From: Spirochaetes bacterium GWE1_32_154
GTDB lineage: Bacteria; Spirochaetota; GWE2-31-10
NCBI GenBank assembly: GCA_001829315.1
Contig: MIAY01000008.1
Location: 154,934 to 218,933, forward strand
Direction of reading: 5' to 3'
DNA length: 64,000 bases
Part shown: positions 18,115-27,548 of the stretch, one piece after another
How the letters are laid out: every line of letters begins with the position of its first letter
Numbering within the stretch: position 1 is the first letter of the stretch
The notes under the pieces: model-generated
What the model was told of the DNA's origin: nothing
The model's input: only the letters and a program-made list of their open reading frames with translations
Databases searched by the model: none
Made by a program: the position numbers and the translations under genes

Positions 18115-19896
18115 TTAATTATCACCAATGATTGCTTTTAATTGTCGGATCGATTCAGCAATCTTTACTTTTGGCATATTCTGATATTTCATTGGTATCA
18201 TATCTTTATGGGTACACTCCAAAACTGAAACCAGATTTTGCAACTCCACTTCGTACGGATATACTGCCGGTATAAAATTATTAATAGCTTCTTCAATATG
18301 TTTGTCCGTTACAATATCCAGGTTCTCAGATGCAGCTATAAATTTCCCACGCACAAGAATTGCTTCTATATCAGCACCGGAATAGGTTATTTTTTGTTTT
18401 TTAATTAAATCATCATTATATACAACATCGGTCTTAATGCGGAGTTTACGTATCATGGTGTAAAAAAGTTCCTCTCTTTCTTTTTCCGTTTCAGGATAAA
18501 AAAGTGATAAATGCTCTTCGCATCGTCCCTGTCTTTTTATATCTATTGGTAAGATATCAGGACGGCATGTGATGAGAAACCATAATATTCTTCCCCGGTA
18601 TTCGGTATTACCCATAAATGATGCGATTTGCGCAAACACTCTATTGGATGTACCGCTGTCCCCATCCTGATTTCTATCTCCAAGAACAGCATCAGCCTCA
18701 TCAATTATTACTCCGACAGGTGACATCGCTTTTAGTATATTCAGTATTTTTTCAATATTTGATTCTGTAGCACCGACATATTTTGATCTAAAATTAAGAA
18801 CCTTAACAACAGGAATCCCAATTTCGCCGGTAAAACACGTGCAGAGAAATGATTTCCCCGTTCCAACCGGTCCGGAAATTAAATACCCCATAGGAAGAAC
18901 ATCTAATCGTCCATTTTTTATATTTAAAGCTGCTTTTTTTAATGCACTTTTTACAAAATCGTGACCACTAACCATTGTTAAATTATCTTCACTTTCAATA
19001 ATTTCAAGCATTCCTACGGACTCGGATTCTATAAGTTCTTTTTTCTTTTGCCTTAAATATTCCAATGATATATTTTTCTTTTCCTGATAGCTTTCTGAAA
19101 TAATTTGATTTATATTAACAAGATTTAAACCTCCTGTTACTTTTGAAATCGTTTTTATTGAAATTGAATCATCAATAAGAAGTCGTCCGGTAGTTTTATT
19201 ATAAGTTAAAAAGTCGTCCCTGGTTTCTTCGTCAGGAATGGGTATGTTGATCTTAATGATATTCGGGCATTTTACAAGACTTGCATTCATTTCAGATAAA
19301 GTCTCGGTTAAGAGAATAATTGTTACATCTTTATTGATCCACAAAGGGTTATAAGCCCATCTTTTGATAGTTACTAAAGCAAAACGGTCTTCTTCAGAGA
19401 ATATTGAGCCGGTCATTGCAGGTGCAACTGTTTCAGCAAAATCAATAACTAAAACGGTTCTTTCTTTCTGTTCAACTTTTTTATAAAAGTAATTTTCAAG
19501 TATTTCAAATGATTTATAAAGATTGCGGGTTAATATACCGGAAATATTGTTTTTAGATATTCCCTCTATCTGACTTGCTGCAGCAGTATCAATAAAATCG
19601 TTTTTAGTTGTGGCACCTGTTTTATCAAAAGGATTTTCAATAAATGAAATACCTGATGAACGGTCATAACAAATAATTTTTCCTTTATATCCAAATAAAA
19701 TATCAGCAAAATATTCCTGAATTTTTACAAATTTATATTCATTATCACTTGTTCTTTGTGCAAGAAAATCTCTGATATTTCCATGAAATATGTATGTTGA
19801 TGCTGTATTTGAACAATATTTAATTGCGAATGTTTTTGCCCACTCGGGCAGTTTTCTTATAAAGTTATAATTTTTTTGAATTAAATGTTCTGACAC
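18115..19896 (-). CDS. AAA+ ATPase with a degenerate N-terminal half
   Basis: A 593-aa soluble protein. The C-terminal half is a classical AAA module: Walker A GPVGTGKS (342-349), pore-loop-like FRSKYVGATE (about 369-378), Walker B VIIDEAD (396-402), sensor-1 region LWFLITCRPD, and arginine-finger-like IKRQGRCE (R455, R458). The first about 290 residues resemble a second ATPase core without a P-loop: TVLVIDFAET (147-156) looks like a Walker B strand and IILLTET like a sensor-1 strand. Such proteins remodel other proteins. The GTG start is 15 bases after the HDOD gene, with AAGGA upstream, so the two form an operon. Substrate unknown. Confidence 0.82.
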   Translation of the reverse strand: MSEHLIQKNYNFIRKLPEWAKTFAIKYCSNTASTYIFHGNIRDFLAQRTSDNEYKFVKIQEYFADILFGYKGKIICYDRSSGISFIENPFDKTGATTKNDFIDTAAASQIEGISKNNISGILTRNLYKSFEILENYFYKKVEQKERTVLVIDFAETVAPAMTGSIFSEEDRFALVTIKRWAYNPLWINKDVTIILLTETLSEMNASLVKCPNIIKINIPIPDEETRDDFLTYNKTTGRLLIDDSISIKTISKVTGGLNLVNINQIISESYQEKKNISLEYLRQKKKELIESESVGMLEIIESEDNLTMVSGHDFVKSALKKAALNIKNGRLDVLPMGYLISGPVGTGKSFLCTCFTGEIGIPVVKVLNFRSKYVGATESNIEKILNILKAMSPVGVIIDEADAVLGDRNQDGDSGTSNRVFAQIASFMGNTEYRGRILWFLITCRPDILPIDIKRQGRCEEHLSLFYPETEKEREELFYTMIRKLRIKTDVVYNDDLIKKQKITYSGADIEAILVRGKFIAASENLDIVTDKHIEEAINNFIPAVYPYEVELQNLVSVLECTHKDMIPMKYQNMPKVKIAESIRQLKAIIGDN

Positions 19897-19911
19897 TTTA
19901 AGAAATCCTTT

Positions 19912-21396
19912 TTATTTATCTTTAATCTTTACTCTTATTTCTTCAACCAGTTTTTTAAAATCACTTTCATTTGGAATCTTAAAGTCATTGACAATCATTG
20001 ATTCGTAACTTAAATATTCAAAATTATTATCATCAATTTTATTGGCGATAATGTTTGCAAGATATACAATTTTTGCGATTTTTCTAACGTCTTCTTCAGC
20101 ACCAAAAGGGTTTGATTGTGCTTTAATAATATCGATAATATGTTGTGGAACACCCCATTTTTCGGTCATTTTTGCACCTATTTGAAAATGATTAGCACCC
20201 TCTAAGAGATTATCGATTATGTTCATAGAAATATTTTTATTCATACAAAATTTAGCAATTTTATCGAGTGTTTTTTCGTGAAGACTTTTTAATACTATCA
20301 TACCTATGTCGTGTAATAAACCGCCAATATACGATTGTTCTCCAAAGTTAGTAAGATTATATTTGTCACAAAGAATTGATGAAATTTTTGCAACTTCATA
20401 GCTGTGCTTCCAGATTTGCTCAAGTATATGAGCATCATATTTTTCTTCCATTGCTTTTTTTATACCATAGGATTGAAGCATATATTTCAGCCCTTTAGCT
20501 CCAATAATATTAACAGCAAGTTCTATTTTTTCAATTTTATTTAATCTTCGATAGTGAGCAGAATTAGACATTTTTAATATATCGATTGTTAAACCAGGGT
20601 CTTTTCTTATTAGTTCGCTAACTTGCTTAAAATCGACATCGTGACTTTCAATCATTTTTCCAAGAATTCGTATGTTTTCCGGAAATTGCGGAATAGTATT
20701 TATTTCTTTTACAAGAACTTCACTTAAACTTTCAACATCTTCTTCAGTAACTAAAGATAATGGAACTGCAATTCGAACATGGGTCATGTTATTTTCCTGG
20801 ACAATAGCAAAGTTTTTGTCGAAAATACCAATTTTTCTTAGCATTAATATCATGATTACAATACCAAGCCCGGCACCTTCGGTATCATCAAGAACAGTAT
20901 TAAATGCATCTTCTATAGAATTAAATGTTTTCGCATGAGTTATTTTTGAAAGTATTCTTTCTCTCTCCTGTGGTTGAAGAGTTGAATTATTTGAAATAAT
21001 TATATTTAAATACGGGTCTTTTATATGATAATAAACTTGTACAAAAAGTCCTTTCTTTTCCTGTAAATCTAAATAATATTCAATATTTGATATTGTTTTT
21101 GTTTTAAACAATTTCATTCCTTTTTCATATTGTTCAGGTTCACTGATCTCCAGTTTCTCTTCGTTAAAAAAAACCCTCTTGGTATTTGCCTTTTTACCGT
21201 TATTTATTAGCTCTCTAAGACAGTATGATAAATGATCAAAGATTTTTTCTTTGCCGATTGATTTAAGATAAAATTCAAGAATCGAAATAAAATAATCCTC
21301 AGTTTCACGACTTATTTGATAATCTTTTAAAATAAGTGGTTTTGCTTTTTCAATGTAATTTAGTACATCAGTTTCAGTAAGAAAAATATTTTTCAT
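19912..21396 (-). CDS. HATPase-like plus HDOD signalling protein
   Basis: A 494-aa protein with two recognisable parts. Residues of about 30-220 resemble a histidine-kinase ATPase domain (GHKL fold): LRELINNGKKAN (61-72) matches the N box and EGAGLGIVIM (173-182) the G box; no phosphoacceptor domain is seen. Residues of about 230-440 are an HDOD domain (IPQFPENIRILGKMIES, LNKIEKIELAVNIIGAKGL, LLHDIGMIVL at 360-369). HDOD proteins are non-enzymatic relatives of HD phosphohydrolases that bind nucleic acids or partners in signalling. The gene is first in a two-gene operon with the AAA+ ATPase and is divergent from the ferritin-like gene. Confidence 0.8.
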   Translation of the reverse strand: MKNIFLTETDVLNYIEKAKPLILKDYQISRETEDYFISILEFYLKSIGKEKIFDHLSYCLRELINNGKKANTKRVFFNEEKLEISEPEQYEKGMKLFKTKTISNIEYYLDLQEKKGLFVQVYYHIKDPYLNIIISNNSTLQPQERERILSKITHAKTFNSIEDAFNTVLDDTEGAGLGIVIMILMLRKIGIFDKNFAIVQENNMTHVRIAVPLSLVTEEDVESLSEVLVKEINTIPQFPENIRILGKMIESHDVDFKQVSELIRKDPGLTIDILKMSNSAHYRRLNKIEKIELAVNIIGAKGLKYMLQSYGIKKAMEEKYDAHILEQIWKHSYEVAKISSILCDKYNLTNFGEQSYIGGLLHDIGMIVLKSLHEKTLDKIAKFCMNKNISMNIIDNLLEGANHFQIGAKMTEKWGVPQHIIDIIKAQSNPFGAEEDVRKIAKIVYLANIIANKIDDNNFEYLSYESMIVNDFKIPNESDFKKLVEEIRVKIKDK

Positions 21397-21508
21397 ATTG
21401 ATTCTCTTTAATAAAAATTATATATATTTAAGTATTATAATTTATCAATTGAAAAAAGACAAACTTTTTTTTAAATTTGAATTTTTTATTAGTTATAGAG
21501 GGGGAATT

Positions 21509-21991
21509 ATGTCAAAATATAATTTTGATGATATTTTATTGTTTGCTGTTAATATTGAAAAGAATGGAGAAAACTTTTACAGGAACTTTGCCAACAAATT
21601 TAAAGATGAAACTATTAACGCGTTATTTGTATTTCTTGCAGATCAGGAAGTTGAACATTCCAGGTATTTTTCAGAGTTATTGCAATCCGTTCAAACATTT
21701 GATACTGATAATGGTAATTATAATGATGAATATTTTGCTTATCTTCGTGCTTTTGTTGATAATGCAATTTTTAATCAAAACAAAAATAATGAGATATCAA
21801 ATTCAATTAATTCTATTGTAGATGTTTTAGATTTTGCATTACAAATGGAATCAGATTCGATCACTTTTTATTCTGAATTAAAATTATTTATGAATCAAAA
21901 AGATATTTCGAAAGTTGATATTATTATTGATGAAGAAAAAAAACACTTTAGAAAACTATATGAATTAAAATCTAAATATAATACGAAATAA
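21509..21991 (+). CDS. Ferritin-like (rubrerythrin-type) diiron protein
   Basis: A 160-aa four-helix protein with two ExxH-type diiron half-sites: E in IEKNGENFY with EVEH (helices 1-2), and E in QMESDSITFY with EEKKH (helices 3-4). This is the rubrerythrin/ferritin-like diiron core without a C-terminal rubredoxin domain. Members act in peroxide reduction or iron handling; the specific reaction cannot be assigned. The open frame extends 37 codons upstream, but ATG 21509 follows a strong GAGGGGG, so I start there. A hairpin overlaps the stop codon and probably ends the transcript. Confidence 0.8.
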   Translation: MSKYNFDDILLFAVNIEKNGENFYRNFANKFKDETINALFVFLADQEVEHSRYFSELLQSVQTFDTDNGNYNDEYFAYLRAFVDNAIFNQNKNNEISNSINSIVDVLDFALQMESDSITFYSELKLFMNQKDISKVDIIIDEEKKHFRKLYELKSKYNTK

Positions 21992-22014
21992 ATATTATTT
22001 TATTTCGTGTCTTT
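21983..22014 (+). terminator. Terminator overlapping the ferritin-like gene stop
   Basis: ACGAAATAAA at 21983-21992 pairs with TTTATTTCGT at 21999-22008, followed by a U-rich stretch (GTCTTTT). The TAA stop lies inside the left arm. Confidence 0.55.
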
Positions 22015-22081
22015 TCTTTACATAAAATATTATTTACATTAAAATAACCGGAAAATATTAATCTTTGAGGAGTCGTTTATT

Positions 22082-23116
22082 ATGGAAAAAGCTGATCTTG
22101 ATTTTGCTAATCTTGACTTTAAATATAGAAAAGTTGATGGTAATATACGATATTTTTTTAAAAATGGTCAATGGGATAATGGAACTCTTCATGAGGAAGA
22201 AACTGTCGATTTGCATATTGCATCAACATGTCTTCATTATGGACAAAATTGTTTTGAAGGAATGAAAGTTTTTGAAACAAAAGATGGCTCTGTTGTTTGT
22301 TTTAGACCTGAAGAGAATTATTTACGATTAAAAAAATCTGCCGAAAAAATTTTGATGGAACCTGTTCCAAAAGAGGTTTTCTTTGATGCTTTAGAAAGGG
22401 TTGTGAAAGCAAATAAACGATTTATACCACCTTATGGCACAAGTGCTTCATTGTATATTCGACCGATTTTACTAGGTATTTCACCTCATATCGGTTTAAG
22501 CAGATCTGAAGATTATCTGTTTATGATGATGGTAACACCGGTTGGTCCTTATTTTAAAGGCGGTTTTAAACCGGTTAAAATGCTTGTTGCTGAAGATTTA
22601 GATAGAGCAGCGCCTTATGGTTTAGGGGATATTAAAGCTGCAGGTAACTATGCAGCTGGTTTACGAGGGGCTTATAGAGCAAAAAGTACCGGTTTTACTG
22701 ATGTAATATATCTTGATTGTATTCATCGAAAGTTTATTGATGAATCCGGTCCTGCAAATTTTATAGGTATTTTAAAAGATGGTACTTTTGTAACACCGTA
22801 TTCCGGTTCAATTTTACCGTCAATTACTAATATGACGTTACGAACTATTGCCGAGAACGAATTTGGCTGGAAAGTAGAACAGCGACCTGTTGATATCAAT
22901 GAGATTTCAAATTTTGCTGAAGCCGGCTGTTGTGGTACGGCTGCCATTATAACTCCTGTTGGGTCGATACGATATAGAGATAAAGATTATAACTTTTATA
23001 ATGAAGGTAAGGACGCCGGACCAAAAATAACAGCTTTGTATGAGCATCTTTATAAATTACAGTATGGAGAAATTGAAGATAAATACAATTGGCTTTATAA
23101 AATTGATGTGAAATAA
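22082..23116 (+). CDS. ilvE: Branched-chain amino acid aminotransferase
   Basis: Class IV pyridoxal-phosphate aminotransferase that interconverts Leu, Ile and Val with their 2-oxo acids. The 344-aa protein is of normal size for the ~340-aa IlvE subgroup. Recognisable segments are LHYGQNCFEGMKVF, RPEENYLRLKKSA, the PLP-lysine region YGLGDIKAAGNYA, and EAGCCGTAAIITPVG near the C-terminus (PLP phosphate and carboxylate binding). GAGGAG precedes the ATG. It appears monocistronic, flanked by predicted terminators on both sides. Confidence 0.94.
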   Translation: MEKADLDFANLDFKYRKVDGNIRYFFKNGQWDNGTLHEEETVDLHIASTCLHYGQNCFEGMKVFETKDGSVVCFRPEENYLRLKKSAEKILMEPVPKEVFFDALERVVKANKRFIPPYGTSASLYIRPILLGISPHIGLSRSEDYLFMMMVTPVGPYFKGGFKPVKMLVAEDLDRAAPYGLGDIKAAGNYAAGLRGAYRAKSTGFTDVIYLDCIHRKFIDESGPANFIGILKDGTFVTPYSGSILPSITNMTLRTIAENEFGWKVEQRPVDINEISNFAEAGCCGTAAIITPVGSIRYRDKDYNFYNEGKDAGPKITALYEHLYKLQYGEIEDKYNWLYKIDVK

Positions 23117-23121
23117 TTCAA

Positions 23122-23145
23122 AAAGGGTAGCTAATGGCTACCCTT
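23122..23145 (-). terminator. Terminator between ilvE and the CrtI-like gene
   Basis: AAGGGTAGC and GCTACCCTT form a tight stem around a short loop. The T run (TTTTT) follows on the minus strand, so it mainly ends the minus-strand oxidoreductase gene; it may also slow plus-strand readthrough from ilvE. Confidence 0.8.
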
Positions 23146-23169
23146 CGTAATTGTGTAATGGCTAATGAA

Positions 23170-24702
23170 TTAAAACTTTTTCCTGTTTACCAGTTCGGCA
23201 CCTAACATACCGGAAAGACTTGATCCGTAAACACCACCGTGTTGAATAGAAAACATTCCAACCTGATACAAATTTTTAACCGATGTTTTGCTATACACTT
23301 TTGTTAGGAGCATTGTTTTCATAAAACTTTTTTTTCGTTCCCAGGAAAAACCGCCGGAAGCTCCATTAGAGCTATTTATCCAGTTTTCAATGGTTCTTGG
23401 TGTTGCAATATCAATTACTTCGATTTTGTTTGATATACCCGGAACGAGTGATTCCATTCGTTCAATAAGAATAGTAATTAATGAATCTTTTATTTCTTTG
23501 TATTTTTCTTTTGACATATCAAACCATGGCATATTATGTTCAGGCGGTATCGATGTATGAATAATTATTGAGGTACCACCTTCTTTTTCTCTTGTTTCAT
23601 TAAGATAGTATGATGGTGAAATTTGAAGTGAACATGTTTTTAAATAACTGAATAAGTCATGAGCTGGTTTAAAATCTTTATGAACATAGAGCATTTCTGT
23701 TTCAGGAATATACTTTTTTAATTCATCATTTGAAATTGACACGCCCATATAGAGTATAATACCCGATTCTGATGGTCGGGCTTGGGTAATGCGTTTTATT
23801 GCAGATTTTTTAAATGTAAAGTCAGGGCACATTTCTAATAGTAATTTTTTTAAATCAATATTTGATATAATGCTATCAGCGTAATATTTTTCATTTTCGG
23901 TTTCAACTCCGATTGCTTTCTTATTTTCAATAATAATTTTAACAACTTTTTTATTTTTTAATAAGACAGCGCCATTTTCTAATGCAACATCCATTATTTT
24001 TTCAGCAAGTTCAAGATACCCGTTTTTCGCAATACCTATTCCTCCTTCATATTCCATCCAGACACCTAAAAACATAAATATTGCAGGATTATAATAGTAT
24101 GTTATGTTCGCAAAATAATAACCCGGGTTAGTATCAACCGAGCCAAAAATTTTTGTTAATAATGTATTTATTTGCTGGGGATAGTAGTGGATAAAAAACC
24201 ACAGGTTTTTTATGATAACCGGCAGTACTTTAATAAGTATTAATGTTTTACCGAAAAAACCGCTTTTAAAATATTGATAATGATTAAAAATATGTAAGAA
24301 TTCTTTTAAAATAGAAACTTTTTTCTTAATAAATGAAAATAAGGTCCGAATTTGTTGAATATTGTCAGGAAACATTTTTACATATTGTTCTTCAACTTCA
24401 ATAATATTTCTTCCGTCACAAATTTTATCACATATAACATATTTATAATACTGCTTTTTTATTTCATCTGATAAAGACGGTGATATATCATGCAATAAAC
24501 TTCTAAAATAATCGACAAGACTAATACCAAGTGTACCGGCTTCCATGTAGTACCCTTTTCGATAAAAACCGGATGTCATTCCGCCAATGACATTATTTTG
24601 TTCAAGAAATAGGATTTTCTTTTTTGTATATTTTGAAAGGAGTGAACCTGCTGTTAATCCGCCGATTCCCGTACCAATTATTATTACATCATATTTTTCC
24701 AT
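23170..24702 (-). CDS. FAD-dependent oxidoreductase of the phytoene desaturase (CrtI/retinol saturase-like) family
   Basis: A 510-aa flavoprotein. The N-terminal dinucleotide-binding fold is IIIGTGIGGLTAG (8-20) followed by an acidic strand end (ILFLEQNNVIGG) and the family segment FYRKGYYMEAG. The C-terminal FAD motif is LYQVGMFSIQHGGVYGSSLSG near the end. The family covers carotenoid desaturases and retinol-saturase-like enzymes. No phytoene synthase or other carotenoid gene is nearby, so the substrate is unknown. It seems monocistronic, with a terminator just downstream. Confidence 0.82.
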   Translation of the reverse strand: MEKYDVIIIGTGIGGLTAGSLLSKYTKKKILFLEQNNVIGGMTSGFYRKGYYMEAGTLGISLVDYFRSLLHDISPSLSDEIKKQYYKYVICDKICDGRNIIEVEEQYVKMFPDNIQQIRTLFSFIKKKVSILKEFLHIFNHYQYFKSGFFGKTLILIKVLPVIIKNLWFFIHYYPQQINTLLTKIFGSVDTNPGYYFANITYYYNPAIFMFLGVWMEYEGGIGIAKNGYLELAEKIMDVALENGAVLLKNKKVVKIIIENKKAIGVETENEKYYADSIISNIDLKKLLLEMCPDFTFKKSAIKRITQARPSESGIILYMGVSISNDELKKYIPETEMLYVHKDFKPAHDLFSYLKTCSLQISPSYYLNETREKEGGTSIIIHTSIPPEHNMPWFDMSKEKYKEIKDSLITILIERMESLVPGISNKIEVIDIATPRTIENWINSSNGASGGFSWERKKSFMKTMLLTKVYSKTSVKNLYQVGMFSIQHGGVYGSSLSGMLGAELVNRKKF

Positions 24703-24835
24703 TATTTCCTCTTTGTTTTTTTTAGTATTGAGTATTTATAAGGTATTACTCGATAGTGAAAAGTAGTAAACTGAAAATAGTACCGAAGAATACAATATTT
24801 AGTTGAGTATAAAACAAAATTGATTTCATTGGATT

Positions 24836-25378
24836 TTATTGTGCTCTCATATATTCTGTATCTGACTCAACGAGTTTCCCGTGGCGTTTAAGGATAAAAA
24901 AACCATACTCTTCTGCTTTTGTAACGACATCCTCATTGATATGAAAACCTGCAATACCTGCGAATATAGTATAGTTTGCATATATAGGAAAAAGTTTACG
25001 GAAATTAGGAATCTTTCTATTTTTGAGGTGTTCAACATCATTGATATGAGCTTTGTATTTCGTTTCAACTATAGCAAGACAGTTCCCGTTTGTTAACAGG
25101 ATATCATACTCATCTTTAATGCCATCTCTGGTTTTTAGAACATTAGCAGATACATCATCAAATTGCATAGACCCGATTCGGGGATTAACTTTCAATGTAT
25201 TAAAGAAAAATTCCTCTGCGACATCGCCCTGATTATTACCGATATTACCGACCATTTTTGCTATTTTATCCAGTTTTCTGTCGAGTTTTTCAGCTCTTTT
25301 ATCCGCTTCAATCTGAAATTTAATCTGTTGATCTTCAGATCTCTTTATAAGATCAAGCACTTCCTGATATGTTGTCAT
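24836..25378 (-). CDS. PD-(D/E)XK nuclease-like protein with N-terminal coiled coil
   Basis: A 180-aa protein. About residues 1-45 are a charged coiled coil (LIKRSEDQQIKFQIEADKR and onward). The rest resembles a restriction-endonuclease fold: an early Glu (DVAEEFFFNTL), then DEYDILLTNGNCLAIVETKYKA, giving a D-(x)n-E-x-K active site. Similar short coiled-coil/PD-(D/E)XK proteins occur in many copies in spirochetes and cyanobacteria. Function is unknown and no methylase is nearby. I chose ATG 25378, preceded by GAGG; five more codons are open upstream without a ribosome-binding site. Confidence 0.65.
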   Translation of the reverse strand: MTTYQEVLDLIKRSEDQQIKFQIEADKRAEKLDRKLDKIAKMVGNIGNNQGDVAEEFFFNTLKVNPRIGSMQFDDVSANVLKTRDGIKDEYDILLTNGNCLAIVETKYKAHINDVEHLKNRKIPNFRKLFPIYANYTIFAGIAGFHINEDVVTKAEEYGFFILKRHGKLVESDTEYMRAQ

Positions 25379-25655
25379 AATGCCTCTTTGCATAACTTTA
25401 TTAATACAATTTTCAGTTTAATAAGAAAAGTAAATTTCGTCAATATTATTTTTTATTTCATTGATTTTTATGTATTTAAAAATGTACGGTATGGTGTTTA
25501 TGGATAAAAAGTCGTATTTTTTAATTTTCGATATAATAAGAAAAATGTTTCACGTTTACGATAATTGTGTGATATAGTAGGCTTCTTGTAAAACTTGAGA
25601 CATTGAGTGTATTTGTAAGTTGTACAATTGTTAAAAAAAATCAGGAGTGGTCTTT

Positions 25656-27059
25656 ATGAAAAAAATGTTTTTGATGGTTATCGTATTATCTAACCTGTTG
25701 ATTGCACAACTATTGAATGGAACTGAGTTGCGACTCAGCGGGATGGGTGGTGTTGATCCGTATGGCGGATATTTAATGCCTGATGTCTGGGTGGACAGTT
25801 TTTATGTAAACCCCGCAACAGCGGTATTCAGTAAAGAGAATATTATCAGGATTCAATCTATTTTTGATTTAGATCCTTTAAAATATAATTTTACTGATGA
25901 TGAAATTGATGTTACAATAACTCAGGATTTGAAGACGGGGTTTTTAAGAAATTTGAAATCAATCGTAATTGGATATGATTGTGGATTAAATATCGATTAT
26001 AATTATAATACAATTCAGGGAATGTATAAAAAAGGTTTAGATACTAAAAATGATTCATTAACTCTCTCATTGAATAACTCTCTGGTTATGGCTGCAAAAA
26101 TTAATGAAAATAGTGTTATTGGCTATTTAGCCACTATTTTGTACTCTTACAGTGATGCAGATAGTTATTATATAGATGAAAATGATAAAAATCAAGCATA
26201 TTCGATAAAAAACACATCGCCTGTTGTTATGGAAGTAAATCAGAAATGGTCTTATCTGTTTAATAGAGGTAATTACTTTTTTTCAATTATTTTCCCGCTT
26301 CGTGTATATTATTCATTAACATTTTCAGATTTTTTGTATCCTGAAGAAAACGCCGAATGGGAAGATGGTGAAAATAAACTGTCTATTTATAGCGGTATAA
26401 ACTTTCATTATGAAAATACTATTACAAAACATACTTCATTAAGATTTGTCTCTGAAAACAGTGTTATGTATCATGATGAATTTACTGCTGATGAACTCGA
26501 AGATACGGATCATTTGAATTCGTTTGGCATATCAGTCCCGATTCTGACTTCATTGTCTTTTATACATACGTTTGATAAATTTTTATTTTTCTATGGGTTT
26601 ACGTTTCATACATCACCGGGAGTTATATTTGATTATATTTCACCTGAAGATTATAGTCGTGGGATATATACAAATACTGAAGTGTATAGTTCAATTGGAA
26701 TGGAGATTGCTGCTTTTAAAAAAATTACAGTAAGAGCAGGGGTAGGTTTTGATTTGTTTAATTTAAGAACTTCAAATTATATTGATAAATATTCAACCCA
26801 GACCGAACCTGTTTCTACAGATTACATAGATATTTCGTTTCCTGTAAATCCTGAAATCAGTATCGGTATGGATATTAAAACTGGAAAAAGACTTACAATA
26901 CAGTTGACCAATAAATTTATATATCGTGATATCTATCATTCTCAAAACAATTATTATTATTATAATTCAGAGGATTTAGAATATAAGAAATTTGATATTG
27001 CATTTCAATCAAGCATTGGATTTCTTATCGGGCCTGCTGTAAAGGATAATGGATTATAA
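25656..27059 (+). CDS. Predicted outer-membrane beta-barrel protein
   Basis: A 467-aa protein with a signal peptide (MKKMFLMVIVLSNLLIAQLL), a Gly-rich start (LRLSGMGGVDPYGGY) followed by an NPA tripeptide, and then repeated amphipathic aromatic beta-strands to the end. That pattern fits a FadL-like or PorV-like outer-membrane barrel, which is a structural inference; no ligand can be inferred. ATG 25656 is chosen because AGGAG lies eight bases upstream; a GTG three codons earlier overlaps that site. The gene is isolated, with gene-free stretches on both sides. Confidence 0.65.
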   Translation: MKKMFLMVIVLSNLLIAQLLNGTELRLSGMGGVDPYGGYLMPDVWVDSFYVNPATAVFSKENIIRIQSIFDLDPLKYNFTDDEIDVTITQDLKTGFLRNLKSIVIGYDCGLNIDYNYNTIQGMYKKGLDTKNDSLTLSLNNSLVMAAKINENSVIGYLATILYSYSDADSYYIDENDKNQAYSIKNTSPVVMEVNQKWSYLFNRGNYFFSIIFPLRVYYSLTFSDFLYPEENAEWEDGENKLSIYSGINFHYENTITKHTSLRFVSENSVMYHDEFTADELEDTDHLNSFGISVPILTSLSFIHTFDKFLFFYGFTFHTSPGVIFDYISPEDYSRGIYTNTEVYSSIGMEIAAFKKITVRAGVGFDLFNLRTSNYIDKYSTQTEPVSTDYIDISFPVNPEISIGMDIKTGKRLTIQLTNKFIYRDIYHSQNNYYYYNSEDLEYKKFDIAFQSSIGFLIGPAVKDNGL

Positions 27060-27131
27060 ACGGGCATCTAGGTTGTTTTTTTTATATAACTGAATTGAAA
27101 CCTCTTCTGATAAACCATTAAAAAACGCTGT

Positions 27132-27308
27132 GTTCCGGATAGAAAATCTTAGGAATTTTCCACCACAGAGATACGGAGAGCACGGAGATGGGATGAAAAA
27201 GTAGATATTTAATGATTTTGATTATATAAAGAAAGAAACAATTTCACAAAAAACTCTGTGCCCTCTAGTGAAACGGGTGCTTCTGTGGTGATTCTGCCCG
27301 GAAATAAA
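27132..27308. repeat. Dispersed imperfect inverted repeat (CACAGAG family)
   Basis: About 177 bp with imperfect inverted symmetry. The outer arms (TTCCGGATAGAAAATC and the complement of GATTCTGCCCGGAA) and inner arms (CCACCACAGAG, GGAGAGCACGGAG versus their complements around 27253-27290) match. The motif CACAGAG is shared with the repeat at 44541-44618. It carries no open frame and looks like a non-coding dispersed element. Confidence 0.6.
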
Positions 27309-27337
27309 ACTCGAGAATTGGGTCAAAGATACTATTA

Positions 27338-27500
27338 CTAATCGACATCGTATATATTTAGAATATTATTATAAAAACCGATAAAATCATCTGTGTTTCT
27401 GGTTACCAGAATCAGATTATTAATTTGAGCGGTAGCTAATATAATATTATCAGGAACTTTTATTTTTTTTTGTTTTTAATTGCACTGTTCATCCTATTCT
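27338..27500 (-). pseudogene. Remnant of a VapC-like PIN toxin gene
   Basis: The minus strand encodes a PIN-domain C-terminus ending at the TAG 27338-27340: VPDNIILATAQINNLILVTRN and then TDDFIGF. This is the typical VapC segment with the conserved (D/N)xxIxATA and LVTRNxxDF. A poly-A tract at about 27462-27475 breaks the frame: upstream of it another frame reads NSAIKNKK, as expected for the preceding helix. No intact start or N-terminal half is present. It lies directly downstream of an intact toxin-antitoxin pair on the same strand. Confidence 0.65.
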
Positions 27501-27548
27501 GAGCGAATATTTTTTTGCCATAACGCAGGATCAATTTTTATTTCTATA

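Noticed and set aside
21398..21508. N-terminal extension of the ferritin-like protein
   Set aside because: The extra 37 codons are A+T-rich with no start signal, while ATG 21509 follows GAGGGGG closely.
27060..27131. A gene in the first part of the gap after the beta-barrel gene
   Set aside because: No open frame with a start signal; only repeat sequence and the VapC remnant follow.
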